Assembly: GCA_023091665.1 (NCBI GenBank) | Contig: JALJCQ010000015.1 | Span: forward strand, 1,426,001-1,490,000 | DNA length: 64,000 nucleotides | Origin: Pythium myriotylum | Lineage: Eukaryota > Oomycota > Peronosporomycetes > Pythiales > Pythiaceae | Reading direction: 5' to 3' | Shown here: positions 18,959 through 28,490 of the stretch, piece after piece | How positions within the stretch are numbered: position 1 is the stretch's first letter | Layout: each line of letters starts with the position of its first letter | Position numbers and translations under genes: made by a program | Notes under the pieces: generated by a model | Told to the model about the DNA's origin: nothing | Database searches by the model: none | The model's input: only the letters and a program-made list of their open reading frames with translations

Positions 18959-21900
18959 ATGGCGTCGTCCGCGGCCGACGACGTGGTGCTCATGGCGGCG
19001 CCCACCGCCGCCTCGCCGCCGCTCTCGGCGCGCCGCACGACCACGCGCTTCATCCACACGCTGCTCTGGAAGAACTACGTGCTCAAGAAGCGCCACCCGG
19101 TCGCCACCTTCCTCGAGGTCGCGCTGCCCTGCCTCTTCATCTTGCTCATGGGCGTGCTCAAGAACCAGACGACCGATGTCGACGTCCCGGCCGGATGGAG
19201 CACTGACACGGGCTCCCCGGCCGATGACTCGGTCGGCTCGGCCTACTCGCTCTTTGAACCCGTCGGCTCGTTCATCTCGTGGATCCCGACCAACCTCCCG
19301 CGTTTCTACATGCACGAGACCACCATCACCGGGATGATCCTAGGGCTCGGTCTCCAGTCGGTTGCGGACGGACTCAAACTCGACGAACTCTCGGCTGCAG
19401 ACCTCGCGACGTGCCGCTCTGGCGTTGTTGTGAGTGGAGCTGTGGACTTGGAGTCGTCGTCCCCGTTCAAGGTGCCGGACGCATGCGCCGGGAAGGTTGT
19501 GCCGTATAAGATTGGCATTGCGCCAGACAACGCCTTCACGCGTGACTACTTCATGCAGACCATGGACATGTGGTACCCACGCATCAATCTGCTGAACTCG
19601 TCGGAGTCGCCTCAGATCCCGTCGTTCCGTGAGAGCGTCCACTTCTTCAAGACAGCAGAAGATCTGGAAGACTATGTGAAGGGAAAGTCTTATGGTGACA
19701 ATCTTGAGAACCCCCGCATCTACGGTGCGATTGTCTTCGATCAAATCCCAACGGAGAACGAGATCGGCTCCTTCCAGTCCATCGAGTACAGCTTGCGCCT
19801 CAACTCGACTCTCGGACGACGAGGCATCACAGGTCTTATCCCCCGTACTAATGGGGATCCCCCTGCGTTGTTCCCTTTCCAAAAAGAACTCAAAGTGGAC
19901 TACTATTCGCGATACGCTGTCAGTGGTTTTATGACACTCCAGACTCTCGTTACACGATTCGTGACTTGCATGCCCGAGTGGGACGCCTCGAAAAAGTCTA
20001 CCACAGGCGTGTGCCAGCGGAAGCAATCGACAGCCAAAAGCACCCCGGCAATTGACGCACAGCTGCTTAAATCCCTCGACAATGACATTCGGATTCAGCT
20101 GGCCGTGTCAACGTTGCTCGGCCAGAACCAGAACTCTTCTTCGGGCTCCTCCGACGGTTTGCAAGCTACTGGTGCGAGTCTGTTGTCCGAAGCATTTGGT
20201 CTTGCTGGGGAAGCATCGAACCTCACTTTCTCGACTCTTCTCAAATCGAACGCAAATGCAATGGAGGCTTTCCTCAAGCCTCTTCGCCAGGCTCCACAGC
20301 CGTACATTGGCGCAGCCATCGCCCCGTTCCCGATTGAAGAACATGTCAGCTCACCGTTTTACGACCAAGTCAAAAACGTGTTTGCTCTTGTATTCATCCT
20401 CGCGTACCTGTACTGCATTTCTCGGGTGCTCGTCATCTTCATTCAGGAGAAAGAGTCTCGTATCCGAGAGTACATGAAGATTCTTGGAGTGAAGGAGAAA
20501 GCCATCATCATTTCGTGGTACATCACCTACGGACTTATCTTGGCAGTCGGGACTTTCCTCCAGGCGCTCGCGGGACTTGTCGGTCTCTTCGCTAACAGCT
20601 CAGTTGTGATCATTTTCATCTTCTTTTTCCTCTTCGCAATGAGTGTGCTGTCGTTCGGATTTATGGTCAGCACAATTTTCAGCAAGGCACGAGTTGGTGC
20701 TTTCGTGGGTATGGTGCTTTTCTTTCTCATGTACTTCATTTCGGCGGCATTCACACCACAAACTCCAGAGAACAAGAAGTCGCTGGGTTGTTTGCTATCT
20801 CCCGTTGCGCTTTCACTCGGTGTCAATGTCCTTGCAAACCTCGAAGCAACGGGCCAAGGGATTGCATTCTCCAACATCAACGTCTTGTCGGAGAACTTCC
20901 GCTTCAGTACTGCCATCTTCTTCTTCTTCCTCGATTCAGTGATCTACACGTTGCTCGGGCTTTACTTTGAGAAGGTCATTCCCAAGCAATACGGTACGAC
21001 GCTCAAGTGGTACTTCCCGATTTCACCTTCCTACTGGCGAGGACGAAAGGGACGGTCTAGCTTGAAGGGTGATCACGTTGCAATTAGTCAAGCCTCACCT
21101 GGTGTGGATAGCATCATTGTCGACGTAAATTCGTCGATTGAACCTGTTAATGCCGAGTTGCGGGAGCAAGAACGAAATGGGGAGGTGCTATCAGTCCAGC
21201 GACTGCGAAAGGTGTTCCCTGTTCCGGGCGGAGAAAAAGTTGCTGTGAAAGGGCTCAACCTGGTGATGTACAAAGACCAGATCACGTGCTTGCTTGGCCA
21301 CAATGGCGCTGGAAAGACAACCCTGATCTCGATGTTGACCGGTATGATTGCTCCGTCCTCAGGAGACGCTACTTTCCGAGGTCTTTCGATCACTGAAGAT
21401 ATGGAGGAGATTCGTGAGTCACTAGGAATTTGTTTCCAGCACGACGTTCTCTTTGCAGAGTTGACCGTTGAAGAACATCTAATTCTCTTCGGACGCATCA
21501 AAGGGTATACAAATGAGGAGCTTCGCAATGTCGTGAACAAGCAGATTCGCGAAGTAGGCCTCACGGAGAAGCGCCACATCAAGTCGTGTGAGCTGTCTGG
21601 TGGTATGAAGCGGAAGCTCTCCGTAGCTGTATCACTTCTCGGTGACAGCTCATTGGTATTCCTCGACGAGCCGACGTCAGGTATGGACCCGTACAGCCGT
21701 CGCAGCACGTGGGAGATCCTCTTAAACAACCGCAACGACCGCGTGATGGTACTGACGACGCACTTCATGGATGAGGCCGACATCTTGGGCGACCGTATTG
21801 CGATCATGTCGGAGGGTGAGCTTCGTTGCTGCGGCTCTTCTTTGTTCTTGAAGAACCGATACGGCGCTGGGTACAACTTGACTCTAGTCAAAGACGACAA

Positions 21901-24900
21901 ATTGTGCAACGACAGCGAAGTGATCAACTTTATCACACGATATGTGCCGAATGGCAACGTCTTGAGTAACGTAGGCAGTGAAATCGCATTCCAGTTGCCG
22001 CTCGAAAGCTCCAGAGAGTTTGCGAAGATGTTTGCTGAACTCGATCGCAACTTGACCAAACTTGGATTGATGACCTATGGAGTGTCCGTGACAACTCTGG
22101 AAGAAGTATTCATCAAGGTGGCAGAGGCGGACGACGACGAGAATCAACACACATTGGCAAAGGACGCGCGGCTGGCTGGATCTCCAGCTACGACACCGGT
22201 CTCGGCTCCTGGTGATGTTAATGATTTGCCAACCCAGAGCCTTTTCTTCGCGCACCTGCATGCTCTCTTCCTCAAGCGCTTCCGCGTCGCAAAGCGAGAC
22301 CGCCGCATGCTTGTGTTCAGTGCTATCCTTCCTGTCCTCCTGTTGCTCGCAGGTCTGATGCTACTCAAGGCCGCTAACCTCACAAAAGACGACCCAAAGC
22401 TTCCGCTAACGACTGATGCGTATGCGGCACAGGCGCAAAGTCCCACACCATACGTGTGTGAGATCGACGAGAACAATTGGTGCAGTGCTATGATGTCGCC
22501 AAATGTGTTCACCGGAGCACTTCCTGAGAAGCTTAATGTGAAGAAACTCGATTCCAGCTCTCCGACAGTGTTTGGAGTTCACTATTCGGGCATCAACGGG
22601 TCCAACGAAACTGGATTGGCTTTGAGCCTGGGTCAAGAGCTATATAATCGCGGCTACGGCAAGGACGGCGTCACGCGTGTCACTAGTCAGTACGGTGCTT
22701 ACATTGTTCACGGAGAGAGCGATCAGAATTTGTTGGGGTACAACCTCTTCGTTAACACAACATCAACTCATGGTGCGGCAATCTTCAAGGCGCTAATGGA
22801 TCAGGCTGTGTATCGGTTCTTTGCGGCGAACACAAGCTCGAGCGCTGCTTCATCAGTCGGTCTCAAAGTTAACAGCTACCCCCTTCCGCTCACGGCATCC
22901 ACGAAAGCGCTCTTTAACTCGTTCATTTCGTTTACAGCATGCCTCTTCATCGTGATCGCGTTCACATTCTTCCCTGCGTCCATTGTTGTGTTTCTTGTCA
23001 AAGAAAAGCAGTCGGAACATAACGCCAAGCATCAGCAGCTCGTATCGGGTGTCTCGCTCAGCGCATTTTGGCTGTCAAACTACTTATGGGATTTGATGAT
23101 GTATGCAGTTCCATTTGTGGCCGCAATAGTGCTCATCAAGGCGTTTGAAATCGGCTCGCTGACGGGAACAGATTGTGTGACCTGTACAGACATGACGTTC
23201 CCATCCGTCATTGTGCTGTTCCTTCTTTTCGGCATGGCGATCTGTCCGTTCACGTACTGCATGTCATATCTCTTCAAGGAGCACGCGTCGTCGCAAACTT
23301 ACACGATTATGGTCAACTTCATCATCGGTGTCGTCCTCATGGTCGTGTCGTTCATTCTCGACGTAATCGAGTCAACCAAGGACATCAATGCGTACCTCGT
23401 GTTCATTTGGCGACTTTCACCTCTCTTCAACCTTGGAAATGGACTGCTCAACCTTGCACTCAACGAGCTACGCTCGATCTTGCGCACGGACAAACGTCAG
23501 AAGAGCCCGTTCGTCGATCTCATGGGTTGGGAACTTCTCTTCCTCGTATTCACCACCATCATCTTTGGAGCCCTCGCTGTTGGAATTGACTATGCGCTCA
23601 CATTCCCGAAGGTGAAGAATCTTCTCACAGGTACCAAGGGGGAGGACAACGAAGCCTATGAAGAAGATATTGACGTTGTAAACGAGGCTGATCGAGTCAA
23701 GCGGGGTGACGCGGCTGGAGAAGTTGTCGTGCTCAATGGACTCCGTAAGGTGTACAAGGGAGGGAAGGTTGCGGTTCGGAACCTTTCATTTGGTTTGAAA
23801 CGTGGCGAATGTTTCGGTTTCCTTGGTATCAACGGTGCTGGCAAGACCTCAACCATGAAGATGTTGACTGGAGATGTCTTACCAAGCTCCGGTTCAGCGA
23901 CACTGGGAGGTTTCGATATTTTGACGCAGCAGATTGAAGTGCGTCGTCAGATCGGGTACTGCCCGCAGTTTGACGCGCTCTTCGAGTTGCTCTCTGTGCG
24001 CGAGCACCTTGAGCTGTTTGCTCGCATCAAGGGCGTGTCTCGGGCGGACCTCGATAGCGTCGTGACAGACAAGATCAACCAACTCAACCTCGCGCAATTT
24101 GAGCATAAGCTTGCTGGAAGTTTATCCGGTGGCAACAAGCGAAAATTGTCGGTGGCCATCGCGCTTATTGGGAATCCACAAATCGTGTTCTTGGATGAGC
24201 CATCGACGGGCATGGACCCAGTGTCTCGTCGCTTCATGTGGGATGTCATTGCTGGCATCTCGACGCGGAGCAAGGCCTCGACGATCGTGCTCACAACGCA
24301 CAGTATGGAGGAGTCGGAAGCGTTGTGCTCCCGTGTGGGTATCATGGTTGGGGGCCGCTTGCGTTGCCTTGGAAGTGTACAGCACCTGAAGGCTCGTTTC
24401 GGCGATGGACTCGTGTTTGACGTCAAGTTGACCGCTCCAAGCCACGAAGAGATCTCAGAACTAGTGGAGCGTCACTTCGGAGGCCAAAACGCGTTCGTTA
24501 CTCCGATGGAACTCGATGACAAGTGCCGAGCTTTTGGTGATGCTAGCTTCGTAGAACGCGTGTCACCAGCCCATCCGACAGGATACAGTCTAGCTGCGGC
24601 GATGGAACGTGACGGGTTTGTGCGTGCCGAGGCTTTCACGTCGTGGTTTATGGAAGAGAAGCGCTTCGGCGAACTTGACGCTTTCCTCCGGACATCGTTT
24701 GGTTCTGACAATGTCCTCGTTATGGAGCGTCAGAATGATTTTTGCCGCTTCAAGTTGCGTGGGACGAATGATCAACTCAAGCTCTCCAAGGTTTTCGCAC
24801 TCGTGGAAGAAATCAAGACGCACATGCACATCCGCGAATACAGTGTCTCACAAACGACTCTCGAGCAGATCTTCAACTTTTTCGCGGCACAGCAGTCAGA

Positions 24901-24943
24901 AGAGCAAGGTGTTGCCCGCGGCATGACTGTCCAGACGGTGTAG
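18959..24943 (+). CDS. ABCA-type full-size ABC transporter, copy 2
   Basis: This 1994-residue single-exon paralogue of the gene at 2357-8257 has the same TMD-NBD-TMD-NBD order. NBD1 keeps GHNGAGKTT, LSGGMKRKLS and VFLDEPTSGMD. NBD2 keeps GINGAGKTST, LSGGNKRKLS and VFLDEPSTGMD, and the C-terminus again ends in the TTLEQIF motif. The membrane and ATPase parts are nearly identical to copy 1 over long runs. The differences concentrate in the N-terminal leader, the first extracellular loop (with an extra Ser/Gly stretch near QNQNSSSGSSDG) and the linker. This fits a duplication with relaxed divergence of the luminal loops. The frame is open 24 codons upstream, but only with a TTG start, so ATG 18959 is preferred. 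Transport of lipid-like substrates is the family expectation; the substrate is unknown. Confidence 0.95.
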   Translation: MASSAADDVVLMAAPTAASPPLSARRTTTRFIHTLLWKNYVLKKRHPVATFLEVALPCLFILLMGVLKNQTTDVDVPAGWSTDTGSPADDSVGSAYSLFEPVGSFISWIPTNLPRFYMHETTITGMILGLGLQSVADGLKLDELSAADLATCRSGVVVSGAVDLESSSPFKVPDACAGKVVPYKIGIAPDNAFTRDYFMQTMDMWYPRINLLNSSESPQIPSFRESVHFFKTAEDLEDYVKGKSYGDNLENPRIYGAIVFDQIPTENEIGSFQSIEYSLRLNSTLGRRGITGLIPRTNGDPPALFPFQKELKVDYYSRYAVSGFMTLQTLVTRFVTCMPEWDASKKSTTGVCQRKQSTAKSTPAIDAQLLKSLDNDIRIQLAVSTLLGQNQNSSSGSSDGLQATGASLLSEAFGLAGEASNLTFSTLLKSNANAMEAFLKPLRQAPQPYIGAAIAPFPIEEHVSSPFYDQVKNVFALVFILAYLYCISRVLVIFIQEKESRIREYMKILGVKEKAIIISWYITYGLILAVGTFLQALAGLVGLFANSSVVIIFIFFFLFAMSVLSFGFMVSTIFSKARVGAFVGMVLFFLMYFISAAFTPQTPENKKSLGCLLSPVALSLGVNVLANLEATGQGIAFSNINVLSENFRFSTAIFFFFLDSVIYTLLGLYFEKVIPKQYGTTLKWYFPISPSYWRGRKGRSSLKGDHVAISQASPGVDSIIVDVNSSIEPVNAELREQERNGEVLSVQRLRKVFPVPGGEKVAVKGLNLVMYKDQITCLLGHNGAGKTTLISMLTGMIAPSSGDATFRGLSITEDMEEIRESLGICFQHDVLFAELTVEEHLILFGRIKGYTNEELRNVVNKQIREVGLTEKRHIKSCELSGGMKRKLSVAVSLLGDSSLVFLDEPTSGMDPYSRRSTWEILLNNRNDRVMVLTTHFMDEADILGDRIAIMSEGELRCCGSSLFLKNRYGAGYNLTLVKDDKLCNDSEVINFITRYVPNGNVLSNVGSEIAFQLPLESSREFAKMFAELDRNLTKLGLMTYGVSVTTLEEVFIKVAEADDDENQHTLAKDARLAGSPATTPVSAPGDVNDLPTQSLFFAHLHALFLKRFRVAKRDRRMLVFSAILPVLLLLAGLMLLKAANLTKDDPKLPLTTDAYAAQAQSPTPYVCEIDENNWCSAMMSPNVFTGALPEKLNVKKLDSSSPTVFGVHYSGINGSNETGLALSLGQELYNRGYGKDGVTRVTSQYGAYIVHGESDQNLLGYNLFVNTTSTHGAAIFKALMDQAVYRFFAANTSSSAASSVGLKVNSYPLPLTASTKALFNSFISFTACLFIVIAFTFFPASIVVFLVKEKQSEHNAKHQQLVSGVSLSAFWLSNYLWDLMMYAVPFVAAIVLIKAFEIGSLTGTDCVTCTDMTFPSVIVLFLLFGMAICPFTYCMSYLFKEHASSQTYTIMVNFIIGVVLMVVSFILDVIESTKDINAYLVFIWRLSPLFNLGNGLLNLALNELRSILRTDKRQKSPFVDLMGWELLFLVFTTIIFGALAVGIDYALTFPKVKNLLTGTKGEDNEAYEEDIDVVNEADRVKRGDAAGEVVVLNGLRKVYKGGKVAVRNLSFGLKRGECFGFLGINGAGKTSTMKMLTGDVLPSSGSATLGGFDILTQQIEVRRQIGYCPQFDALFELLSVREHLELFARIKGVSRADLDSVVTDKINQLNLAQFEHKLAGSLSGGNKRKLSVAIALIGNPQIVFLDEPSTGMDPVSRRFMWDVIAGISTRSKASTIVLTTHSMEESEALCSRVGIMVGGRLRCLGSVQHLKARFGDGLVFDVKLTAPSHEEISELVERHFGGQNAFVTPMELDDKCRAFGDASFVERVSPAHPTGYSLAAAMERDGFVRAEAFTSWFMEEKRFGELDAFLRTSFGSDNVLVMERQNDFCRFKLRGTNDQLKLSKVFALVEEIKTHMHIREYSVSQTTLEQIFNFFAAQQSEEQGVARGMTVQTV

Positions 24944-26082
24944 TGCTTCCAGGCCAGTAGATTGAGCGAGAATTCATTCACACACTGTTGAATAATTTCA
25001 TTTTCGAGTGGATTGGACAAGTATTTCATTCACAATATGCGGTAGCTGTGAAGTACCCTGTCTAGATTCGTCGGTTTGGTTAGTCTGGAATATGAACTCA
25101 GTAAACACAGCCCCCCATTTGATCGTAACATGTCACGCAGAAAAGGATGCGACGGATCACTCCAGGGAGTGGCATTCCGTGTGAAAAGAACAGCACCTCT
25201 CACTTCAACAGCGCGACGAGGCGCATCTTGTCGATAGACAACTTCAATTTTCGCGTATGCAATAGACGCGCGATGCGCTCGCACCCATCATCCGAGTGGT
25301 TGTGATGACGTCTTGGCTGAGATAGTGGGTTCCAGCGGATGCTATCAAGTAGGCACGCAAAGCTAAGCGTATTGCCCCATGCTTCATGGCGCATTCGAAC
25401 ACTTGGCACGTGCCCACCACTGAAGAACGCGTCCAAACAGTTCCGACCTGATGTCGTTCGTCCTGCAGTTCGCTACCCTCTTTGGCTCGGCCGCACTCGC
25501 CACTGCTCCTATTCTCGGCGCAAACTGTGCCGCTCTCTCTCTCGGACCAGCAACGTCGTGCGGCTTGAAGCCCGTTCCACCTGCCCAGGCAGGCGTTAAA
25601 ACACCGTGTTCAGCAAAAAAAGTTATTCAGGCGAAGACGCGAGCGCACCAAGAGAAGCAAAAGATTACTCATGTTAAACTCAAAGAAATTGGATATTGAT
25701 CACATGAGTCGAGCCGAATAACTTGGTATTGCTCAGAATGCTAGACACACGATACCGTGAGATCTTTGCGTAGGTTGGACAAAAGAGCGACGGATGTACA
25801 GCAAACACGAACGGAGGAATGTCTCCATTACGGGAGATGCCATTCCATCAAATTCGGAGAACCGTCCCCCCAAGTTTGTTCGATGTCGATGCAAGACAAG
25901 CATGGTAAAATATTTCAAACAAAATATTTTAGGATATGACACAAATATGGAAGAGTTTGACCTCAGAGCACCAGACTCAGATCTGTTTTATGGAGGGGAT
26001 ATGCTCACATCTAGTACCGCATTCTCTATGTTGGAAGAGACTGATGTTTCCCTGCGGCCCATAAAAAGCACCTGCAGCTCAA
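24944..26082. other. Intergenic region, mostly without recognisable genes
   Basis: These 1.1 kb hold one weak small frame (25451-25699) and a TATA-like ataaaaa around 26060, 20 bp before the next ATG. A minus-strand frame at 25200-25436 contains ARLLHTRKLKLSIDKM, faintly like the end of a reverse-transcriptase palm, but too short to call. Confidence 0.4.
25451..25699 (+). CDS. Possible small secreted protein
   Basis: This is an 82-residue frame with an ATG, a hydrophobic first 27 residues (FVLQFATLFGSAALATAPIL) that could act as a signal peptide, and a basic Lys-rich tail. There is no family match, no intron and no clear promoter. It could equally be a chance frame in intergenic DNA. Confidence 0.25.
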   Translation: MSFVLQFATLFGSAALATAPILGANCAALSLGPATSCGLKPVPPAQAGVKTPCSAKKVIQAKTRAHQEKQKITHVKLKEIGY

Positions 26083-28341
26083 ATGGTGAAGCGCAAGCGC
26101 GTGGCGACGACCACGCGGCGAGACGCGGAAGAAGGCGAGGGAGTCGTCGCTCCCCTCGCAGAGTCCTCTGCGCATCGATGGGAGGACGATCTGGACGCGC
26201 AAGCTGCCGAAGCTGCCGCGGAACTCGGCGCCGCGGCTCCGCGCCCGCTTGAGGACGAGTGCTATCCCGACTGGGGACTCGAAGACGAGCTGTCGTACCT
26301 CATGCGCGGCGGCACGCCGTCGCCAATGCAATTCGTCAAGACGCTGGCGCGCGCAGACCCTGTTGGAGAAACCGCCGGGCCCATCGTGAGGCATGTTGAG
26401 GCTATGCAGGCAATCCACCGGTCGTGGGCCGCACTCTTGGCGTATAAGCGAGAGTACGAAGCGCGAACACGTACTCTGTTGGTGGCCACGTCTGCAATAA
26501 CTGTCAGCGAAAGGAATGAAGCACTTGAAGTGGAAGGGATTCCCAGTCGTGAACGCGTTCCGATGCATTTTCAAATGTGGCAACGAATGTTCAAGTGCGC
26601 ACAACGCTCATGCCCGTTTGTCGTAACAGCCGAGGTATCACTCTTACGGTGCGGTCAGTGGGTCGTTTTGATAAGAAGTGGGCGATTCTACCATTCACAC
26701 GAACTTCAGAATCCCCAGATCGCGGTTGCAGACCACAACCCAGCTGATCAACTGGGGAAGTTGCGATCAATCTCTTCATCCATTATCGATGAACTAGTGC
26801 GCTTGGACGCACCGATTCTGAACTCTGAGATCCAATTTCTCGAGCACTACCTAACCAAATTACGTCGTTATCGTGGTGGTCCGGACCATGGAGTGACTGC
26901 TGACCAAGTCGTGCAAGAAACGAACGGCGTAAATGGCAAGTCCAGTCGCACTGGTCGGCAGAGTCCACAACGGAAGTCACCGCGAAAGAAAATCGCTGCC
27001 ACTGATCCATTTACCCCGCCCAGGGCACGAGTGGAGCCTGGCGCATTGGAAACTGTTCATAGATCGCAGAACTCGGCCAAACCAAGTGCAATCAATGAAA
27101 TTCGAAAAGCTAAAACAACACCACGTGGTAAGGCAAAGCAGGACTCCTCAACAGCTAACCGGACGAGTCCATTAGTTGTCCACCTTCAGACTCCTCTGAA
27201 CAAATTTTTCAAGCCTGTGGAACCTTTCCAACCACTTAAGATTCCCAAAGCCCCTGAACCAAGAAAGAAGAGAGAATCCCGTAACCTGAAGAGACATGCA
27301 GCAATACAGTCCAACTTGGCATCACCTGAATCAAGTGGTTCTAACCATAACGATAAGGCGGAGGTATCCGAAGTCAAGCCAGTATCGGCTCGTCGCCCTT
27401 CGACATATCGAGGCTCAGTAAGTCCGCAGCCGAAAGTTTCAAGATCAACCACTGGTGATGGACTAGGTGCCCAAGTTAATAGACTGCACGTCACAACATC
27501 ACTGGTCGAAGGGCAAAGAACTCCTGGAGATAATCAAAATCAAAGCAATACTCCAAAGGACCCAACGACTGCGCGACACAATGCTTCAAACAAGACGGAT
27601 AGTTCTTCTCCACGACCAAAAACTGTGAAGTCGCCCAGAAAAGCTACTCGCGTATGCTCGCCTTCTTACGTGAAGTCGACCGCCGAAGACAAACCTTCCT
27701 CAGACCACAATGAGGCACCAGCTGAACCAGTGTTTCGCCGAACACGTGATATATCCCGGGCTCTTCGTCGTTCTCGTCCCCATCAGCATCAAAGAGGTGA
27801 TTCTCGTGGGTCTGCCCCAACTGATACAACAGCTGACGTTCTGAAAAAGCACTCGCAAGTTCCACCTCCCAACGATACTCACCTCCAACAAGGGTACCCA
27901 GTCCATCCTCGTGCTGACACTGGAGAGCCTAGGGTCACCAAAGATAGTCGCCCTAAAGGTCAAGTCGGACATCCAAAAGCAGGACCACAAGGCGCAATAT
28001 CTGCGAAGATACGTGCGGCTTCGCATATTCAACGCGGGCAAGACCAAGAGTCGACAAACAAGTCGAAAGTATCTCCAGCCACTGTCCCCATTGGGCGAAG
28101 AACAAGAGTGCTTAAAGTCAGATTGGTGAGCAAGTCTCGAGCCGAAAGTAGTTCATCTACGAAGCCGGTGCTGCAGATCCCCATGCCACGAATTAACCTC
28201 ATGGGTAAAGCCCCAAAGTCTCCGCCGAATAAGAGCAACGATGACTCGGACTGGGAAGTAGTGTTGGTACCTCGATCACAAACAGCAGATAGCGAAGTAC
28301 TTCCACAGCCTTCGTCTAAGAAGAAGCAACGGACACGGTAG
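26083..28341 (+). CDS. FLYWCH/WRKY-GCM1-like zinc-finger basic protein
   Basis: This is a 752-residue single-exon protein. Residues 165-210 contain FKCAQRSCPFVV...FYHSHEL, giving C172-x4-C177-x26-H204-x-H206. That is the C2-HxH spacing of FLYWCH and WRKY-GCM1-type DNA-binding fingers, often shared with Mutator-like transposases. The region before it (1-165) is acidic and helical. The rest (about 290-750) is disordered, rich in Ser, Pro, Lys and Arg, with many SPRK, SPQRK and TPP words that look like proline-directed kinase sites or AT-hook-like contacts. The tail ends in a lysine-rich nuclear-localisation-like KKKQRTR. A chromatin or DNA-binding role is inferred. The first ~250 bp are GC-rich relative to the remainder. 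Confidence 0.65.
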   Translation: MVKRKRVATTTRRDAEEGEGVVAPLAESSAHRWEDDLDAQAAEAAAELGAAAPRPLEDECYPDWGLEDELSYLMRGGTPSPMQFVKTLARADPVGETAGPIVRHVEAMQAIHRSWAALLAYKREYEARTRTLLVATSAITVSERNEALEVEGIPSRERVPMHFQMWQRMFKCAQRSCPFVVTAEVSLLRCGQWVVLIRSGRFYHSHELQNPQIAVADHNPADQLGKLRSISSSIIDELVRLDAPILNSEIQFLEHYLTKLRRYRGGPDHGVTADQVVQETNGVNGKSSRTGRQSPQRKSPRKKIAATDPFTPPRARVEPGALETVHRSQNSAKPSAINEIRKAKTTPRGKAKQDSSTANRTSPLVVHLQTPLNKFFKPVEPFQPLKIPKAPEPRKKRESRNLKRHAAIQSNLASPESSGSNHNDKAEVSEVKPVSARRPSTYRGSVSPQPKVSRSTTGDGLGAQVNRLHVTTSLVEGQRTPGDNQNQSNTPKDPTTARHNASNKTDSSSPRPKTVKSPRKATRVCSPSYVKSTAEDKPSSDHNEAPAEPVFRRTRDISRALRRSRPHQHQRGDSRGSAPTDTTADVLKKHSQVPPPNDTHLQQGYPVHPRADTGEPRVTKDSRPKGQVGHPKAGPQGAISAKIRAASHIQRGQDQESTNKSKVSPATVPIGRRTRVLKVRLVSKSRAESSSSTKPVLQIPMPRINLMGKAPKSPPNKSNDDSDWEVVLVPRSQTADSEVLPQPSSKKKQRTR

Positions 28342-28444
28342 AACTTGCCACGTCCTAGCTGTGTAGAGCTCACAACATGCATTGCGGTTGGTGGGACAGG
28401 AATGACCCCCACCAATGAAGGGAATTTTAGCCAATCGCTGGAGT

Positions 28445-28456
28445 CAGTTCAATCTG
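28445..28456 (+). promoter_or_regulatory. INR-like element of GT71 copy 1
   Basis: CAGTTCAATCTG contains TCAATCT, a match to the general initiator TCANTYT, and lies 35-46 bp upstream of the ATG at 28491. The identical 12-mer sits upstream of the PH-MAPK gene at 31662-31673. Confidence 0.4.
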
Positions 28457-28490
28457 CACACTCCAGTCTCCCTCTTCGCTCATCGAGACC

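Noticed and set aside
25200..25436. Minus-strand frame faintly like a reverse-transcriptase palm end
   Set aside because: Only about 16 residues fit; no YxDD box or flanking domains are seen.
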